Shown here one piece after another: positions 9,277-18,442 of a DNA stretch of 64,000 nt. The position numbers were made by a program, and so were the translations under genes. How positions within the stretch are numbered: the first letter of the stretch is position 1; every line of letters starts with the position of its first letter. The notes beneath the pieces were generated by a model. It was not told the origin of the DNA. It searched no databases and was given only the letters and a program-made list of their open reading frames with translations. Source of the DNA: Nocardia sp. BSTN01 (lineage in GTDB: Bacteria > Actinomycetota > Actinomycetes > Mycobacteriales > Mycobacteriaceae); NCBI RefSeq assembly GCF_015354405.1, contig NZ_JADKYP010000032.1, forward strand, positions 1 through 64,000, in the 5' to 3' direction.

Positions 9277-9292
9277 CTCAACAAAGGTTGAG
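9277..9292. promoter_or_regulatory. Dyad within the ABC exporter promoter
   Basis: CTCAAC-AAAG-GTTGAG, a perfect 6-base inverted repeat about 55 bases upstream of the exporter start. On the minus strand a TTGCTC and a CTTAAT hexamer spaced by 17 bases flank it, so a bound repressor would block polymerase. Which regulator binds is unknown; a MarR-type protein is one possibility. Confidence 0.5.
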
Positions 9293-9390
9293 AGCAAGTA
9301 GTCCCGGTTCGCCACGAGCGCAAGCGCCGGGTGACGTGCGCCCCGGCGCTGCGCCCGGCTGCCGGTCGTCGGCCTCCTAAGGTCGACGTC

Positions 9391-10308
9391 ATGTCGTCGA
9401 ACCCCAACATGCGAGCGATGCAGTACGAGCGAGTGGGCGGGCCCGAGGTATTGACGCAGGTGGAGGTGCCGATTCCGGATCCCACCGGAGATCGGGTGCG
9501 GGTGGCGATCCGGGCGGCCGGGGTCAATCCGGCCGATTGGAAGATGCGCGCCGGACTGATGCCCGGTCCGCCCGGATTCCCCCGCCGGGCCGGATTCGAG
9601 ATCGCCGGTGTGGTCGACGCCGCCGGACCCGAGGCTCGGTTCCAGCCGGGTGACGAGGTGCTGGGCTGGGCTCAGGGCGGCGGCTACGCCGAATACGCGC
9701 TGGCCACCCAACTCGTCGCCAAACCGGCCGAGCTGTCGTTCGCGGAGGCCGCCGCCATCCCGGTCGCCGCCAACACGGCCGGTACCGGCCTGGACGAACT
9801 GGCCGTGAAGTCCGGCGAGACGTTGCTGGTGAACGGCGCCTCCGGCGCGGTCGGCGCGTTCGTGGTGCAGCTGGCCCGGGCTCGCGGCGCGACGGTCGTC
9901 GGCACCGCCTCGGCCGCCAACCAGGAGATCGTGCGCACGCTGGGTGCGGTCCCGACCACCTACGGTCCCGGCGTCGCCGAGCGCGTGCGCGAGCTGGCGC
10001 CGCACGGCGTCGACGCGGTCTACGACTGCGCCGGTCACGGATTCCTCGACGCCGCGATCGCATTGCGCGGCGGTACCGATCGGATCATCACCATCGCCGA
10101 CGGCGCCGCCGTCGACAAGGGCGTCACGTTCTTCGCTCGAACCGGCGGCCCCGCCCTCGACATCGTGGCACGCCTCGCGCAATCGGTCGCCGTGGGGGAA
10201 TTTCGTCTCCCCGGGGTCGCGCGTACCTACCCGCTGTCCGAGGCCGCCGCCGCCCAGCGCGACAGCGAAACCGGTCACGGACTCGGCAAGATAGTCCTGC
10301 TCCCCTAA
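9391..10308 (+). CDS. NADP-dependent quinone oxidoreductase, zinc-free MDR family
   Basis: Protein of 305 residues of the quinone oxidoreductase (QOR) group, which reduces quinones or other activated alkenes with NADPH. It shows the MDR N-terminal pattern (MRAMQYERVGGPEVL, AAGVNPADWKMRAG) without zinc-binding cysteines, the glycine-rich motif LVNGASGAVGAFVVQLA near residue 145 and the cofactor-binding GTASAANQE segment. ATG 9391 lies 7 bases after a TAAGGT box, fitting a leaderless start. It is divergent from the ABC exporter and stands alone. Confidence 0.9.
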   Translation: MSSNPNMRAMQYERVGGPEVLTQVEVPIPDPTGDRVRVAIRAAGVNPADWKMRAGLMPGPPGFPRRAGFEIAGVVDAAGPEARFQPGDEVLGWAQGGGYAEYALATQLVAKPAELSFAEAAAIPVAANTAGTGLDELAVKSGETLLVNGASGAVGAFVVQLARARGATVVGTASAANQEIVRTLGAVPTTYGPGVAERVRELAPHGVDAVYDCAGHGFLDAAIALRGGTDRIITIADGAAVDKGVTFFARTGGPALDIVARLAQSVAVGEFRLPGVARTYPLSEAAAAQRDSETGHGLGKIVLLP

Positions 10309-10402
10309 CCGGCTCGGCGGCACGCGGCGGCCGACCGGGTCTCGCCGTGCGTGGCGATCCCGAGCGGTGAGCGGACGGGTCCCCGCGTTCTACGCTGGCG
10401 AT

Positions 10403-13174
10403 ATGACCGACTCCTGGGTGCGGGCCCTGCGCGACCGGATCGACGGCGAGGTCGACGACGACGTCCGCCGCCGCGCGGAGTACTCCTCGGACGCCTCGAA
10501 CTATCGCGTCCTCCCGGCGGCGGTGGTCTACCCACGCGGCGACGAGGATGTGGCCGCGGCCGTGCGATTCGCCCGCGAGGAAGGGACGCCGATCACCGCA
10601 CGCGGTGGCGGAACATCCGTGGCGGGCAATGCGATCGGGCCCGGACTGGTGCTCGACTTCAGCCGGTACATGAACACCGTGCTGTCCGTCGATGCCGAAA
10701 GCCGTTGTGCCCGAGTGCAACCGGGTGTGGTGCTCTCGGGCCTGCAGCAGGCCGCCGGACGCCACGGCCTGCGACTGGGGCCGGACCCGTCGACGCAGAA
10801 CCGCTGCACCCTCGGCGGCATGATCGGCAACAATGCCTGCGGCCCGCGCGCGGTGTCCTGGGGCCGCACCTCCGATACCGTGCGTGAGCTGCGCATCCTC
10901 GACGGTACCGGCGCCGAGCGCGCACTGGCCGCCGATCTCTCGGTCGTGCCCGGTCTGGCGGAGTTCACCCGCCGCAATCTGGCGACCCTGCGCACCGAGG
11001 TGGGCCGCTTCGATCGGCAGGCCTCGGGATACGGCCTGCAGTACCTCACCCCGGAACGCGGTGCGTCGATCGCCAAGGCGTTCGTCGGGTCCGAGGGCAC
11101 GTGCGGCCTCGTTCTCGACGCGACCGTGGATCTGGTTCCGCTGCCGAACGCGACCGCGGTCGCGGTGCTCGGTTATCCCGATATGCCCGCTGCCGCCGAC
11201 GATGTGAAGGCGGTGATGGCGGGCCGTCCGATCGCGGTCGAGGGCCTGGACGCGCGGCTGGTGGATGTCGTGCGCGCACACGGACGGGCGGTACCGGAAC
11301 TACCTGTGGGCGGAGCTTGGTTGTTCGTCGAATTCGCCGGGGACACCGAGGAATCGGCGTACGACAGCGCGGCCGCGGTGACCGCCGCCTGTGCCGCTCT
11401 CGACACCCGGATCGTCACCGACGCCGGGACGGCCGCCCGGTTGTGGCGGATTCGCGCCGACGGCGCCGGCCTCGCCGGACGCACACCCGAGGGCGAACCG
11501 GCCTGGCCGGGCTGGGAGGACGCCGCCGTCCCGCCCGAACGTCTCGGTGACTACCTCCGTGACTTCGAACGGCTGATGCGTGATCACCGCGTCGACGGCC
11601 TGCTGTACGGCCATATCGGCGACGGTTGCATCCACGTCCGGCTCGACCTTCCGATCGCCCGTGCGCCGCAACGGTTCCGCGACTTCCTGTTCGACGCCAC
11701 CGATCTCGTGGTCCGTTACGGCGGTTCGGCCTCCGGGGAGCACGGAGACGGCCGCGCCCGCTCGGAACTGCTGTCGCGCATGTACTCACCGGACGCCCTG
11801 CGCGTATTCGCCGAGTTCAAGGGGCTTTTCGACCCGGACGCGATACTGAACCCGGCGGTTCTGGTCCGGCCCGAACCGGTCGACACCCACCTGCGTCTGC
11901 CCGGGCTTCGGCCGGTTCCGGCGGCGGGCGGTTTCCCGTTCCCCGCCGACGGCGATATCGGCGCGGCCGTGCATCGCTGCGTCGGCGTCGGAAAATGTCG
12001 CGCCGACACCCGCTCGACCGGCGGTTTCATGTGCCCGTCCTACCTCGCCACCGCCGATGAGAAGGACAGCACCCGGGGGCGCGCGCGGGTCCTGCAGGAG
12101 GTCGTGCGCGGTGCCCTGGACTGGCGTGACGAGGCGGTGGCGCAGTCGCTGGATCTGTGCCTGTCCTGCCGGGCCTGTTCGTCCGATTGCCCGGCCGGTG
12201 TCGATATGGCGACCTACAAATCCGAGACGCTGTACCGCGCGTACCAGGGACGGCCGCGACCGATCGACCACTATGTCCTCGGCCGCCTGCCACAATGGCT
12301 GGCGGTGGGCACGAAAATACCGCGAACGGTGAACGCGTTCACCGGCATTCGATGGCTACGGCGAACGGGCATGCGCCTGGCCGGTATGGATCCGCGACGT
12401 CCGGCGCCGCGACTGGCGCCGCGCTCGTTCCGCGCTCAGTGGGCGCACCGCGGACGGGACAGGCATCCGGACGGTCCGGTGGCGATGCTGTGGATCGACA
12501 GCTTCACCGATGCCTTCGCCCCGGACATCGGCTGGGCGGCCGTCGAACTCGTGGAATCGGCCGGATACCGCGTCCGCATTCCGGATCGCCGGGTGTGCTG
12601 TGGCCTCACCTGGATCAGCACGGGTCAGCTCGACGGGGCGCGCAAGCGGTTGCGGGCCGGTCTCGACGCACTGGCGGAGCACGTGCGGGCGGGCGGCCCC
12701 GTGATCGGCCTGGAGCCGTCGTGCACGGCCGCGCTGCGATCGGATCTGCCGCAGTTGCTCCCGGATGATCCGCGCTCGACTCCTACCGCCCGCGCGGTGC
12801 GCACGCTGGCGGAATTCCTGACGGAGCAACCGGATTGGCAGCCGCCGGACCGCTCGGGCGAGACCGTGCTGGTGCAACCGCACTGTCATCAGCATGCCGT
12901 CACGGGTTTCGACGCCGACCGGCGGTTATTGCACCGAACGGGTGCGAAGATCACCGAAATCAGCGGATGCTGCGGACTTGCTGGAAACTTCGGAATGCAA
13001 TCGGGGCATTACGAGATTTCGGTCGCGGTCGCGGAGGGCGGATTACTTCCGGCACTACGGGCGGCCGATGCGGCGACGCCGCTGCTGGCCGACGGATTTT
13101 CCTGTCGAACTCAAGCCGAACAGTTGGCCGGTCGGCGGGGTCGTCATCTCGCGCAATATCTGAACGATCAATGA
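10403..13174 (+). CDS. FAD-linked dehydrogenase with C-terminal Fe-S (CCG) domain
   Basis: Fusion of 923 residues: an N-terminal PCMH-type FAD domain (TARGGGTSVAGNAIGPG near residue 70), an FAD-linked oxidase C-terminal domain with the conserved GHIGDGCIHVR and GEHGDGRARS motifs (about 400-450), then a ferredoxin-like domain with CLSCRACSSDCP (about 590) and two cysteine-rich CCG-type regions (RVCCGLTW and SGCCGLAGNFG). This arrangement is that of D-lactate and other 2-hydroxyacid dehydrogenases that pass electrons to the respiratory chain. The substrate is not settled. ATG 10403 follows a TACGCT box by 6 bases. A hairpin at 13215-13240 ends the message. Confidence 0.92.
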   Translation: MTDSWVRALRDRIDGEVDDDVRRRAEYSSDASNYRVLPAAVVYPRGDEDVAAAVRFAREEGTPITARGGGTSVAGNAIGPGLVLDFSRYMNTVLSVDAESRCARVQPGVVLSGLQQAAGRHGLRLGPDPSTQNRCTLGGMIGNNACGPRAVSWGRTSDTVRELRILDGTGAERALAADLSVVPGLAEFTRRNLATLRTEVGRFDRQASGYGLQYLTPERGASIAKAFVGSEGTCGLVLDATVDLVPLPNATAVAVLGYPDMPAAADDVKAVMAGRPIAVEGLDARLVDVVRAHGRAVPELPVGGAWLFVEFAGDTEESAYDSAAAVTAACAALDTRIVTDAGTAARLWRIRADGAGLAGRTPEGEPAWPGWEDAAVPPERLGDYLRDFERLMRDHRVDGLLYGHIGDGCIHVRLDLPIARAPQRFRDFLFDATDLVVRYGGSASGEHGDGRARSELLSRMYSPDALRVFAEFKGLFDPDAILNPAVLVRPEPVDTHLRLPGLRPVPAAGGFPFPADGDIGAAVHRCVGVGKCRADTRSTGGFMCPSYLATADEKDSTRGRARVLQEVVRGALDWRDEAVAQSLDLCLSCRACSSDCPAGVDMATYKSETLYRAYQGRPRPIDHYVLGRLPQWLAVGTKIPRTVNAFTGIRWLRRTGMRLAGMDPRRPAPRLAPRSFRAQWAHRGRDRHPDGPVAMLWIDSFTDAFAPDIGWAAVELVESAGYRVRIPDRRVCCGLTWISTGQLDGARKRLRAGLDALAEHVRAGGPVIGLEPSCTAALRSDLPQLLPDDPRSTPTARAVRTLAEFLTEQPDWQPPDRSGETVLVQPHCHQHAVTGFDADRRLLHRTGAKITEISGCCGLAGNFGMQSGHYEISVAVAEGGLLPALRAADAATPLLADGFSCRTQAEQLAGRRGRHLAQYLNDQ

Positions 13175-13214
13175 TTCAGATGTTCGGAGGTCGCGGCGAT
13201 GACGGACCGCGCAC

Positions 13215-13240
13215 GCCCGCCGCATCGACACGCGGCGGGC
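13215..13240. terminator. Hairpin between the dehydrogenase and a small antisense-strand gene
   Basis: Perfect 9-base arms GCCCGCCGC and GCGGCGGGC around an 8-base loop. It lies 40 bases after the dehydrogenase stop and 17 bases beyond the stop of the small leftward ORF, so it can serve both. Confidence 0.72.
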
Positions 13241-13256
13241 GAGGGCGGCGACGGGA

Positions 13257-13361
13257 TCAGCTGCCGAACGGCAGGGTGCCCGGAGGAATCTGGTAGCCGG
13301 AGCTACCGGCGGATACCCCGCCCCACGCGCTGAGCAGCCAATTCAGGATGTTGGTAAGCAT
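13257..13361 (-). CDS. Small 34-residue protein, unrecognised
   Basis: A short gene with strong signs of being translated: a GGAGGTG ribosome site 4-6 bases before the ATG, high-GC third codon positions, and a hairpin after its stop. The peptide begins with a short amphipathic or hydrophobic helix (MLTNILNWLLSAWGG) and continues with a Gly/Ser-rich turn and a Pro-rich tail ending GTLPFGS. It has no cysteines and no charged residue at all, which is unusual and suggests a membrane-associated or secreted peptide. I do not recognise the family. It could be a small membrane peptide or an orphan signalling peptide; no function is claimed. Confidence 0.6.
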   Translation of the reverse strand: MLTNILNWLLSAWGGVSAGSSGYQIPPGTLPFGS

Positions 13362-13580
13362 GGACACCTCCGTTGTGACATTGCCGAATGATTGCTGTCG
13401 ACATCATTCCTCAGCGAAATCGGCGTGCGTGATCGTATCGTTACATGATTGCGCGAATCCGTGACGTCCGCCATATTCTCACCTGAGAGTTTCCTCGAGA
13501 TATCGTTCCGAGCGGCGCCGCGCGGCTTTTTCCGGCGGGTCCCCGCCCGGCGGTGCCCGCGCACGGCGCACAATGGGTCG

Positions 13581-14603
13581 GTGCGAGGACGCGGCAGGCC
13601 GATGATCAACGACCCCCGATCCGGGGTGACCGCGCCCCGGTACCGCGCCCCGCACGCGAACCCCTCCCCGGCGAGTCACGGCGCCACCGAACGCGGCCAC
13701 TCCCGCACCCTCACCACGTCGCGGCCGATAGCCCTCGCGGACACCCTCGCCCCGCTGCGCCGGGGGCAGGGCGACCCGTGCCATCGCGTCACGCCCGACG
13801 GCGCCCACTGGCGAGCGTCGCGCATGGCGAGCGGACCGGTGACCTACCGCCTCGTCCAGGCCGATACCGATGTGGTCGCCGCGCGGGCCTGGGGCCCGGG
13901 TGCGGCGGAATTCCTCGAACAGCTGCCCCGCATGCTGTGTGTCGACGAGGAACTCGACGACTTCGCGCCCGAACATCCCCGCATCGCCGAGGCGCATCGG
14001 CGTCATCCCGGCCTGCACATGCTCCGCACCGGATTGGTCTTCGAAGCCCTGGTGCCGGCCGTGCTCGAACAGCGGGTGCACACCATCACCGCTCGCGGGT
14101 CGTATCGAAAGCTGGTGTGGCAGTACGGCGAACCGGCGCCCGGGCCGACGCCCGCGCCGATGCGGGTGCCGCCGACGGCGCAGACCTGGCGCTATATCCC
14201 GTCCTGGGTCTACCACCGCGCCAATGTCGATCCGCAGCGTTCGCGCACCATCGTCACCGCCGCGCGGATGGCGGAGAAGGTGGAAGCCGCCGCGACGATG
14301 GCTCCGGAGCAGGCCGCCGAGCGGCTGCGCGCGGTGCCGGGGATCGGGGTGTGGACGGCCGCGGAGATCGCGCAGCGGGCTTTCGGTGACGCCGACGCGC
14401 TGTCGGTCGGTGATTTTCATCTGGCCGCGATCGTCGGCTGGACACTGCTGGGCCGCCCGCTCGACGACGAGGGCATGGTCGACTGTCTCGAACCGCTACG
14501 CCCGCACCGCTATCGGGCGATCCGGCTGCTCGAGATATCCGGTCAGGCGCGCAAACCGGCGTTCGGCCCACGCACCCCGCTGGTCGACCACAGCCGGATC
14601 TGA
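13581..14603 (+). CDS. AlkA-like DNA-3-methyladenine glycosylase (HhH-GPD)
   Basis: Base-excision repair glycosylase of about 340 residues. The helix-hairpin-helix VPGIGVWTAAEI and the following catalytic aspartate in LSVGDFHLAAIVG are visible near residues 250-275, as is the typical LVFEALVPAVLEQRV helix. The first 70 residues are variable. GTG 13581 was chosen because it lies 6 bases after CACAAT, the same spacing as other leaderless starts here; ATG 13602, seven codons later, is the alternative. It converges on the sugar-binding protein gene with only 5 bases between the stops. The preceding gap 13362-13580 holds nothing recognisable beyond the small gene's upstream region. Confidence 0.82.
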   Translation: MRGRGRPMINDPRSGVTAPRYRAPHANPSPASHGATERGHSRTLTTSRPIALADTLAPLRRGQGDPCHRVTPDGAHWRASRMASGPVTYRLVQADTDVVAARAWGPGAAEFLEQLPRMLCVDEELDDFAPEHPRIAEAHRRHPGLHMLRTGLVFEALVPAVLEQRVHTITARGSYRKLVWQYGEPAPGPTPAPMRVPPTAQTWRYIPSWVYHRANVDPQRSRTIVTAARMAEKVEAAATMAPEQAAERLRAVPGIGVWTAAEIAQRAFGDADALSVGDFHLAAIVGWTLLGRPLDDEGMVDCLEPLRPHRYRAIRLLEISGQARKPAFGPRTPLVDHSRI

Positions 14604-14608
14604 ACGGA

Positions 14609-15886
14609 TCAGCGCTGCGCCGTGGCCTGCGCGGCGGTCTGGGCGCGGTGTAGTGCCTCGGGCACCGGGATGCGCCCGAGGAACATCTCGTCGAAGATCG
14701 GGTCGATCGCCTGCAGTGCGGCCGCGAATCCCGGCCCGCCGCCCGACGCGATCCGCGGCCCGTTCAGCACATCGAAGAACGGTGACACGTCGATTCCTCG
14801 CCGCGCCCAATAGTCCCGGTACAGATGCTGATCGGCCGTCACCGCCGGAATGGTCTGCCCACCGGCGGCCAGATAGCGGTTGCCGGCGGCGCTGCCGAGC
14901 CAGGTCAGCACGCGCCGCACCGCGTCGGGATGGGCGGTGTGCGGGTTGGCGGCGATGCCGACCGCATTATCGGTGCTCACCCGCCCCGCGGGCCCGGCCG
15001 GGATCATCGCGATCCCCCAGCCGAAGCGCGCCTCCCGCGCGATCTGCGCCAGAGTGAAACTCCCGGATTGGAACAACCCCAGTTTGCCCTGCAGGAAGGC
15101 GTTCTTCGCGAAATCACTGCCGCTGCCGGTATCGGCCGCCGGCGGGGCGAGCCCTGCCCGAACCAGACCCACGAGATATCCGAAGGCATCCACACCCTGT
15201 GGGCTGTCGAAGACGTACCGATCCCCGTCCTGAAATCGCCCGCCCGCCGATCCCAGATACGGCAGCGACAGCGACTGGAAGTCGTTGGCGGCGTTGTAAG
15301 CCCACGGCGCGGCCCCGGCGATCCGGCGCAACAGGGGCTCGAAGGAATCCGGCCCGTGCGGATTCCAGGTCGCGCGTGCGAGCTCCGCGGGGTCGATCCC
15401 GGCCGCGGTCAGCACGTCGCGGTTGTAGTAGACCGCCGTACCTCCGTCCACGAATTGCGGTACCGCCCAGAGCTTTCCGTGACGCGTGTACTGCTCCACC
15501 GCGCCCGGATCCCACTGCCGCACCGCCTCGGGGCCCAGCATCGCGCCGATATCGGACAGCCGCCCGGCATCGGCGTAATCGGTGTACAGATTCGTCCAGA
15601 ACAGGTCGTCCACCGTCGCGCCCGCCACGTCGAGCCGCAATTTCTGCTGATAGGACGCCCACGGCACCACCGTGATCCGGACCTCGACATCCGGTTCGGC
15701 GCGCTGGAATTCGTCGAGTGCGGCGCGATAGGCCGGTACGAAACTCGCATCCCAGATCCGCAGCCGGACCACCGTGCGACCCGCGCCGCCCTCGTCGTGA
15801 CCCAGCCACAGCGCCGCGGTCACCAGCAGGACCACGCCGAGCGCGACGGCGAGCACGCTCAGCGTCGAAGTCTTCACGGCTCTCAT
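14609..15886 (-). CDS. Sugar ABC importer, extracellular solute-binding protein
   Basis: Family 1 solute-binding protein of 425 residues that would capture a sugar outside the membrane. A single N-terminal hydrophobic helix (STLSVLAVALGVVLLVTAAL) is followed by a binding domain with VRLRIWDASFVPAYRAALDEF and typical motifs (WAVPQFVDGGTAVYYN, KLGLFQSGSF). There is no lipobox cysteine after the helix, unlike most actinobacterial homologues, so it is probably held by an uncleaved anchor or released. Its ATG overlaps the stop of the upstream permease (ATGA), so the two are translationally coupled. It ends the operon. Confidence 0.88.
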   Translation of the reverse strand: MRAVKTSTLSVLAVALGVVLLVTAALWLGHDEGGAGRTVVRLRIWDASFVPAYRAALDEFQRAEPDVEVRITVVPWASYQQKLRLDVAGATVDDLFWTNLYTDYADAGRLSDIGAMLGPEAVRQWDPGAVEQYTRHGKLWAVPQFVDGGTAVYYNRDVLTAAGIDPAELARATWNPHGPDSFEPLLRRIAGAAPWAYNAANDFQSLSLPYLGSAGGRFQDGDRYVFDSPQGVDAFGYLVGLVRAGLAPPAADTGSGSDFAKNAFLQGKLGLFQSGSFTLAQIAREARFGWGIAMIPAGPAGRVSTDNAVGIAANPHTAHPDAVRRVLTWLGSAAGNRYLAAGGQTIPAVTADQHLYRDYWARRGIDVSPFFDVLNGPRIASGGGPGFAAALQAIDPIFDEMFLGRIPVPEALHRAQTAAQATAQR

Positions 15887-16722
15887 TTCAGGCCCGTCCA
15901 GGCGATGGAACGCAGCACCTGCCGCTGGAACACCACGAACAGCACCAGCAGCGGCACGATCGCCAGCGTCGTCGCCGCCATCACCAGCGTCCACTGCTCG
16001 TTGTAGCGGGTCTGCAGATCCGCGGTCGCCACCGTGAGCACCTGCCAGCGGCCCGAGCCGGCGACCAGCGGCCACAGGAAGCTGTTCCACTGCGTCACCA
16101 CGGTGATCACCGTGAGGGTCGCCAGAATGGGACGGCTCATCGGCACCACGACGTGCACGATCACATCGAGGGTGTTCGCGCCGTCCAACCGCGCCGCGCC
16201 GATCAATTCGCGCGGTATGCCCCGGAAGTATTGGCGCAGCAGGAAGATCGCGTACGGCGAGCCGAAGACGAACGGCAGCACCAGCGCCCAGAAGGTGTTC
16301 AGCCACCCCAGGCGCGCGAACATCAGATACAGCGGAATCAGCGTGACGATCGGCGGCACCATCATGGTCGCCAGATAGATCCAGAACAGCAGATCGCGGC
16401 CGCGAAACTCGGTGCAGCCGAAGGCGTATGCGGCGGCGATCGAGGTGATCAGCTGTCCGGCGGTGATGAACGCGGTCATCAACGCCGTCACCAGCACCGC
16501 GCGGCCGAACCCCTGGTCGAACGCGGCGCGGAAGTTGTCCCAGGTCGTCGGATCCGGCAGTGCGAGTGGAGATTCCGTGGCGAATTGCCCCGGCGTCTTC
16601 ACGGCCGTGAACGCGCCCAGCACCAGCGGCGCCACCGTGCACACCGCTCCCGCGAGCAGCAGCAGGTAGGCGGCGGCAGATCGCGCCGCTGCCGGACGTC
16701 GGTGCCGGACATCAGAATTCAT
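15883..16722 (-). CDS. Sugar ABC importer permease (MalG-like)
   Basis: Inner-membrane subunit of 279 residues with six predicted helices. The cytoplasmic EAA loop that docks the ATPase is seen as ELIGAARLDGANTLDVIVHVVVPMSRPILATL around residues 175-205. It overlaps the previous permease by 11 bases and the binding protein by 4, so all three form one operon. Confidence 0.92.
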   Translation of the reverse strand: MNSDVRHRRPAAARSAAAYLLLLAGAVCTVAPLVLGAFTAVKTPGQFATESPLALPDPTTWDNFRAAFDQGFGRAVLVTALMTAFITAGQLITSIAAAYAFGCTEFRGRDLLFWIYLATMMVPPIVTLIPLYLMFARLGWLNTFWALVLPFVFGSPYAIFLLRQYFRGIPRELIGAARLDGANTLDVIVHVVVPMSRPILATLTVITVVTQWNSFLWPLVAGSGRWQVLTVATADLQTRYNEQWTLVMAATTLAIVPLLVLFVVFQRQVLRSIAWTGLK

Positions 16723-17578
16723 AGCTGGTCCTGGTACGGAAGTAGCGGTGCTGGAGCACGGTGATCGTCAGCATGATCACGCACACCACGATCGCCATGA
16801 CCGCCGCCCGCCCGGGCCGCGCCGCGTCGAACGCTTCCGAGAAGATCTGCATCGCCACCACATTCGTGCGATCGCCCGGACCGCCCTTGGTCAGCGCGTA
16901 GACGGTGTCGAAGGTCTGGAACGCGGTGATGGTCCCGGTGACCAGGACGAAGAACAGGGTGGGGCGCAGCAGCGGCAGTGTCAGCCAGCGAATCCGCCGC
17001 CAGCCGGTGGCCCCGTCCAGCTCCCCCGCCTCGTGGATCTCCGGCGGTATCGCCCGCAGGCCCGCGACGAAGAACAGGGCCACATAGCCGACGTTCGACC
17101 AGATGCTCACCGCCGCAACCGAAGGCAGGGCCAGCGCCGGATCGGCCAGCCATTCGATCCGCCGGCCCAGCAGGGCGTTGAGCGCACCGTCGGTGGGCGC
17201 GAACAGCCAGCGCCAGATCACGCCGACCGCCACCGGCGCGCACATCCAGGGCAGTGCGAACAGCACCCGGAACGCACCACCGGCACGCCGGCGCACCAAC
17301 AGCGCGGCCACCGCGAATCCGAGGACGGTCTGCAGCGGCACCACGAGCAGGGTGAGCGCACCCGTCACGAGGAGCGAATGGCCGAATGCGCCATCGGACA
17401 GCACCGAGCGCCAGTTGCGCAGGCCCACGAATTCCATGGGCCCGAGCAGATTCCAGCTGTGCAGGCTGAGCCAGCCGACCAGCACGATCGGCAGGATCAG
17501 GAAGACCCCGATCCCGAACAGGCTCGGCGCCAGCAGCACCCAACTCGTCACGGCGCGACGAACCGCTCGTCGGTTCAC
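16712..17578 (-). CDS. Sugar ABC importer permease (MalF/UgpA-like)
   Basis: First gene of the importer operon, 288 residues with six predicted helices and the EAA loop (EIHEAGELDGATGWRRIRWLTLPLLRPTLFF, near 195-225). GTG 17578 was chosen because it follows TAGCGT by 8 bases and because longer reading upstream runs through the neighbouring SDR gene with poor coding character; a GTG nine codons further in is possible. No ATP-binding subunit is encoded in the operon or nearby, so the importer probably borrows a shared MsiK-type ATPase, as in streptomycetes. Confidence 0.86.
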   Translation of the reverse strand: MNRRAVRRAVTSWVLLAPSLFGIGVFLILPIVLVGWLSLHSWNLLGPMEFVGLRNWRSVLSDGAFGHSLLVTGALTLLVVPLQTVLGFAVAALLVRRRAGGAFRVLFALPWMCAPVAVGVIWRWLFAPTDGALNALLGRRIEWLADPALALPSVAAVSIWSNVGYVALFFVAGLRAIPPEIHEAGELDGATGWRRIRWLTLPLLRPTLFFVLVTGTITAFQTFDTVYALTKGGPGDRTNVVAMQIFSEAFDAARPGRAAVMAIVVCVIMLTITVLQHRYFRTRTSYEF

Positions 17579-17634
17579 AGCACGTGACGCTACCGGGCAC
17601 CCGGTACCGGCGGTGCCGCGGCGACGGGCTTCGC

Positions 17635-18387
17635 TCAGTCCAGCGGACCGCCGGCGACGTAGACGACCTGTCCGGAGACGAAGCCGGCGCCCTCGCTGAC
17701 CAGGAACGACGCGGTGTGCGCGATATCCTCGGGCCGGCCCACCCGCTGTACCGGGATCCGGGCGGCGGCCGCCTTCTGGTAGTCCTCGAACGGCACGCCC
17801 ACCCGCTCGGCGGTCGCGGCGGTCATATCGGTGACGATGAAGCCGGGCGCGATGGCATTGGCGGTGACGCCGAATTTGCCCAGTTCCAGCGCGAGGGTCT
17901 TGGTGAAGCCCTGCAGGCCGGCCTTGGCCGCGGAGTAGTTGACCTGGCCGCGGTTGCCCTGCGCCGAACTGCTCGACATGTTCACGATGCGACCCCACTT
18001 GGCGTCGACCATGTACTTCTGCACCGCGCGGCTCATGAGGAACGCCCCGCGCAGGTGCACGTTCATCACCGCGTCCCAGTCGTCGACGCTCATCTTGAAC
18101 AGCAGGTTGTCGCGCAGGATGCCGGCGTTGTTGACCAGGACGGTCGGCGGTCCGAGCTCGTCGGCCAGCTTCGTCACCGCGGCGGCGACCGAATCCTCGT
18201 TCGAGACATCGGCTCCCAGCGCGACGGCCCGGCCGCCGGCGTCGGTGATCGCCTGGACCGTATCGGCGCAGTGCGCCGCGTCCAGGTCGAGTACGCCCAC
18301 CTGCAGTCCATCCTGAGCCAGCCGGGTCGCGATCGCGGCTCCGATGCCTCGTGCCGCGCCGGTGACGACGGCAACGCGTTCAGCCAT
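17635..18387 (-). CDS. Short-chain dehydrogenase, FabG-like 3-oxoacyl reductase
   Basis: SDR of 250 residues, normal length. The cofactor motif TGAARGIG (residues 9-16), NNAG, and the catalytic Ser-Tyr-Lys set in MSSSSAQGNRGQVNYSAAK are present. The sequence RPEDIAHTASFLVSEGAGFVSGQVVYVAGG at the end is typical of acetoacetyl-CoA or 3-oxoacyl-ACP reductases. AGGAGG lies 8 bases before ATG 18387. It stands alone between the importer operon and a hypothetical membrane protein gene. Confidence 0.92.
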   Translation of the reverse strand: MAERVAVVTGAARGIGAAIATRLAQDGLQVGVLDLDAAHCADTVQAITDAGGRAVALGADVSNEDSVAAAVTKLADELGPPTVLVNNAGILRDNLLFKMSVDDWDAVMNVHLRGAFLMSRAVQKYMVDAKWGRIVNMSSSSAQGNRGQVNYSAAKAGLQGFTKTLALELGKFGVTANAIAPGFIVTDMTAATAERVGVPFEDYQKAAAARIPVQRVGRPEDIAHTASFLVSEGAGFVSGQVVYVAGGPLD

Positions 18388-18442
18388 TGACGGTCCTCCT
18401 GTACCTCTCGGAACATTCGCTGTGAGAGAACGGTACGCGCCG

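Noticed and set aside
7164-9380. A 738-codon open frame on the plus strand opposite the ABC exporter.
   Set aside because: It is the antisense shadow of the exporter gene. Its composition is Gln/His/Arg-rich without known motifs, and the exporter is beyond doubt.
16712-17998. Extension of the sugar permease frame through the SDR gene.
   Set aside because: The extra 140 codons overlap a certain SDR gene and have shadow-type composition; GTG 17578 is a sound start.
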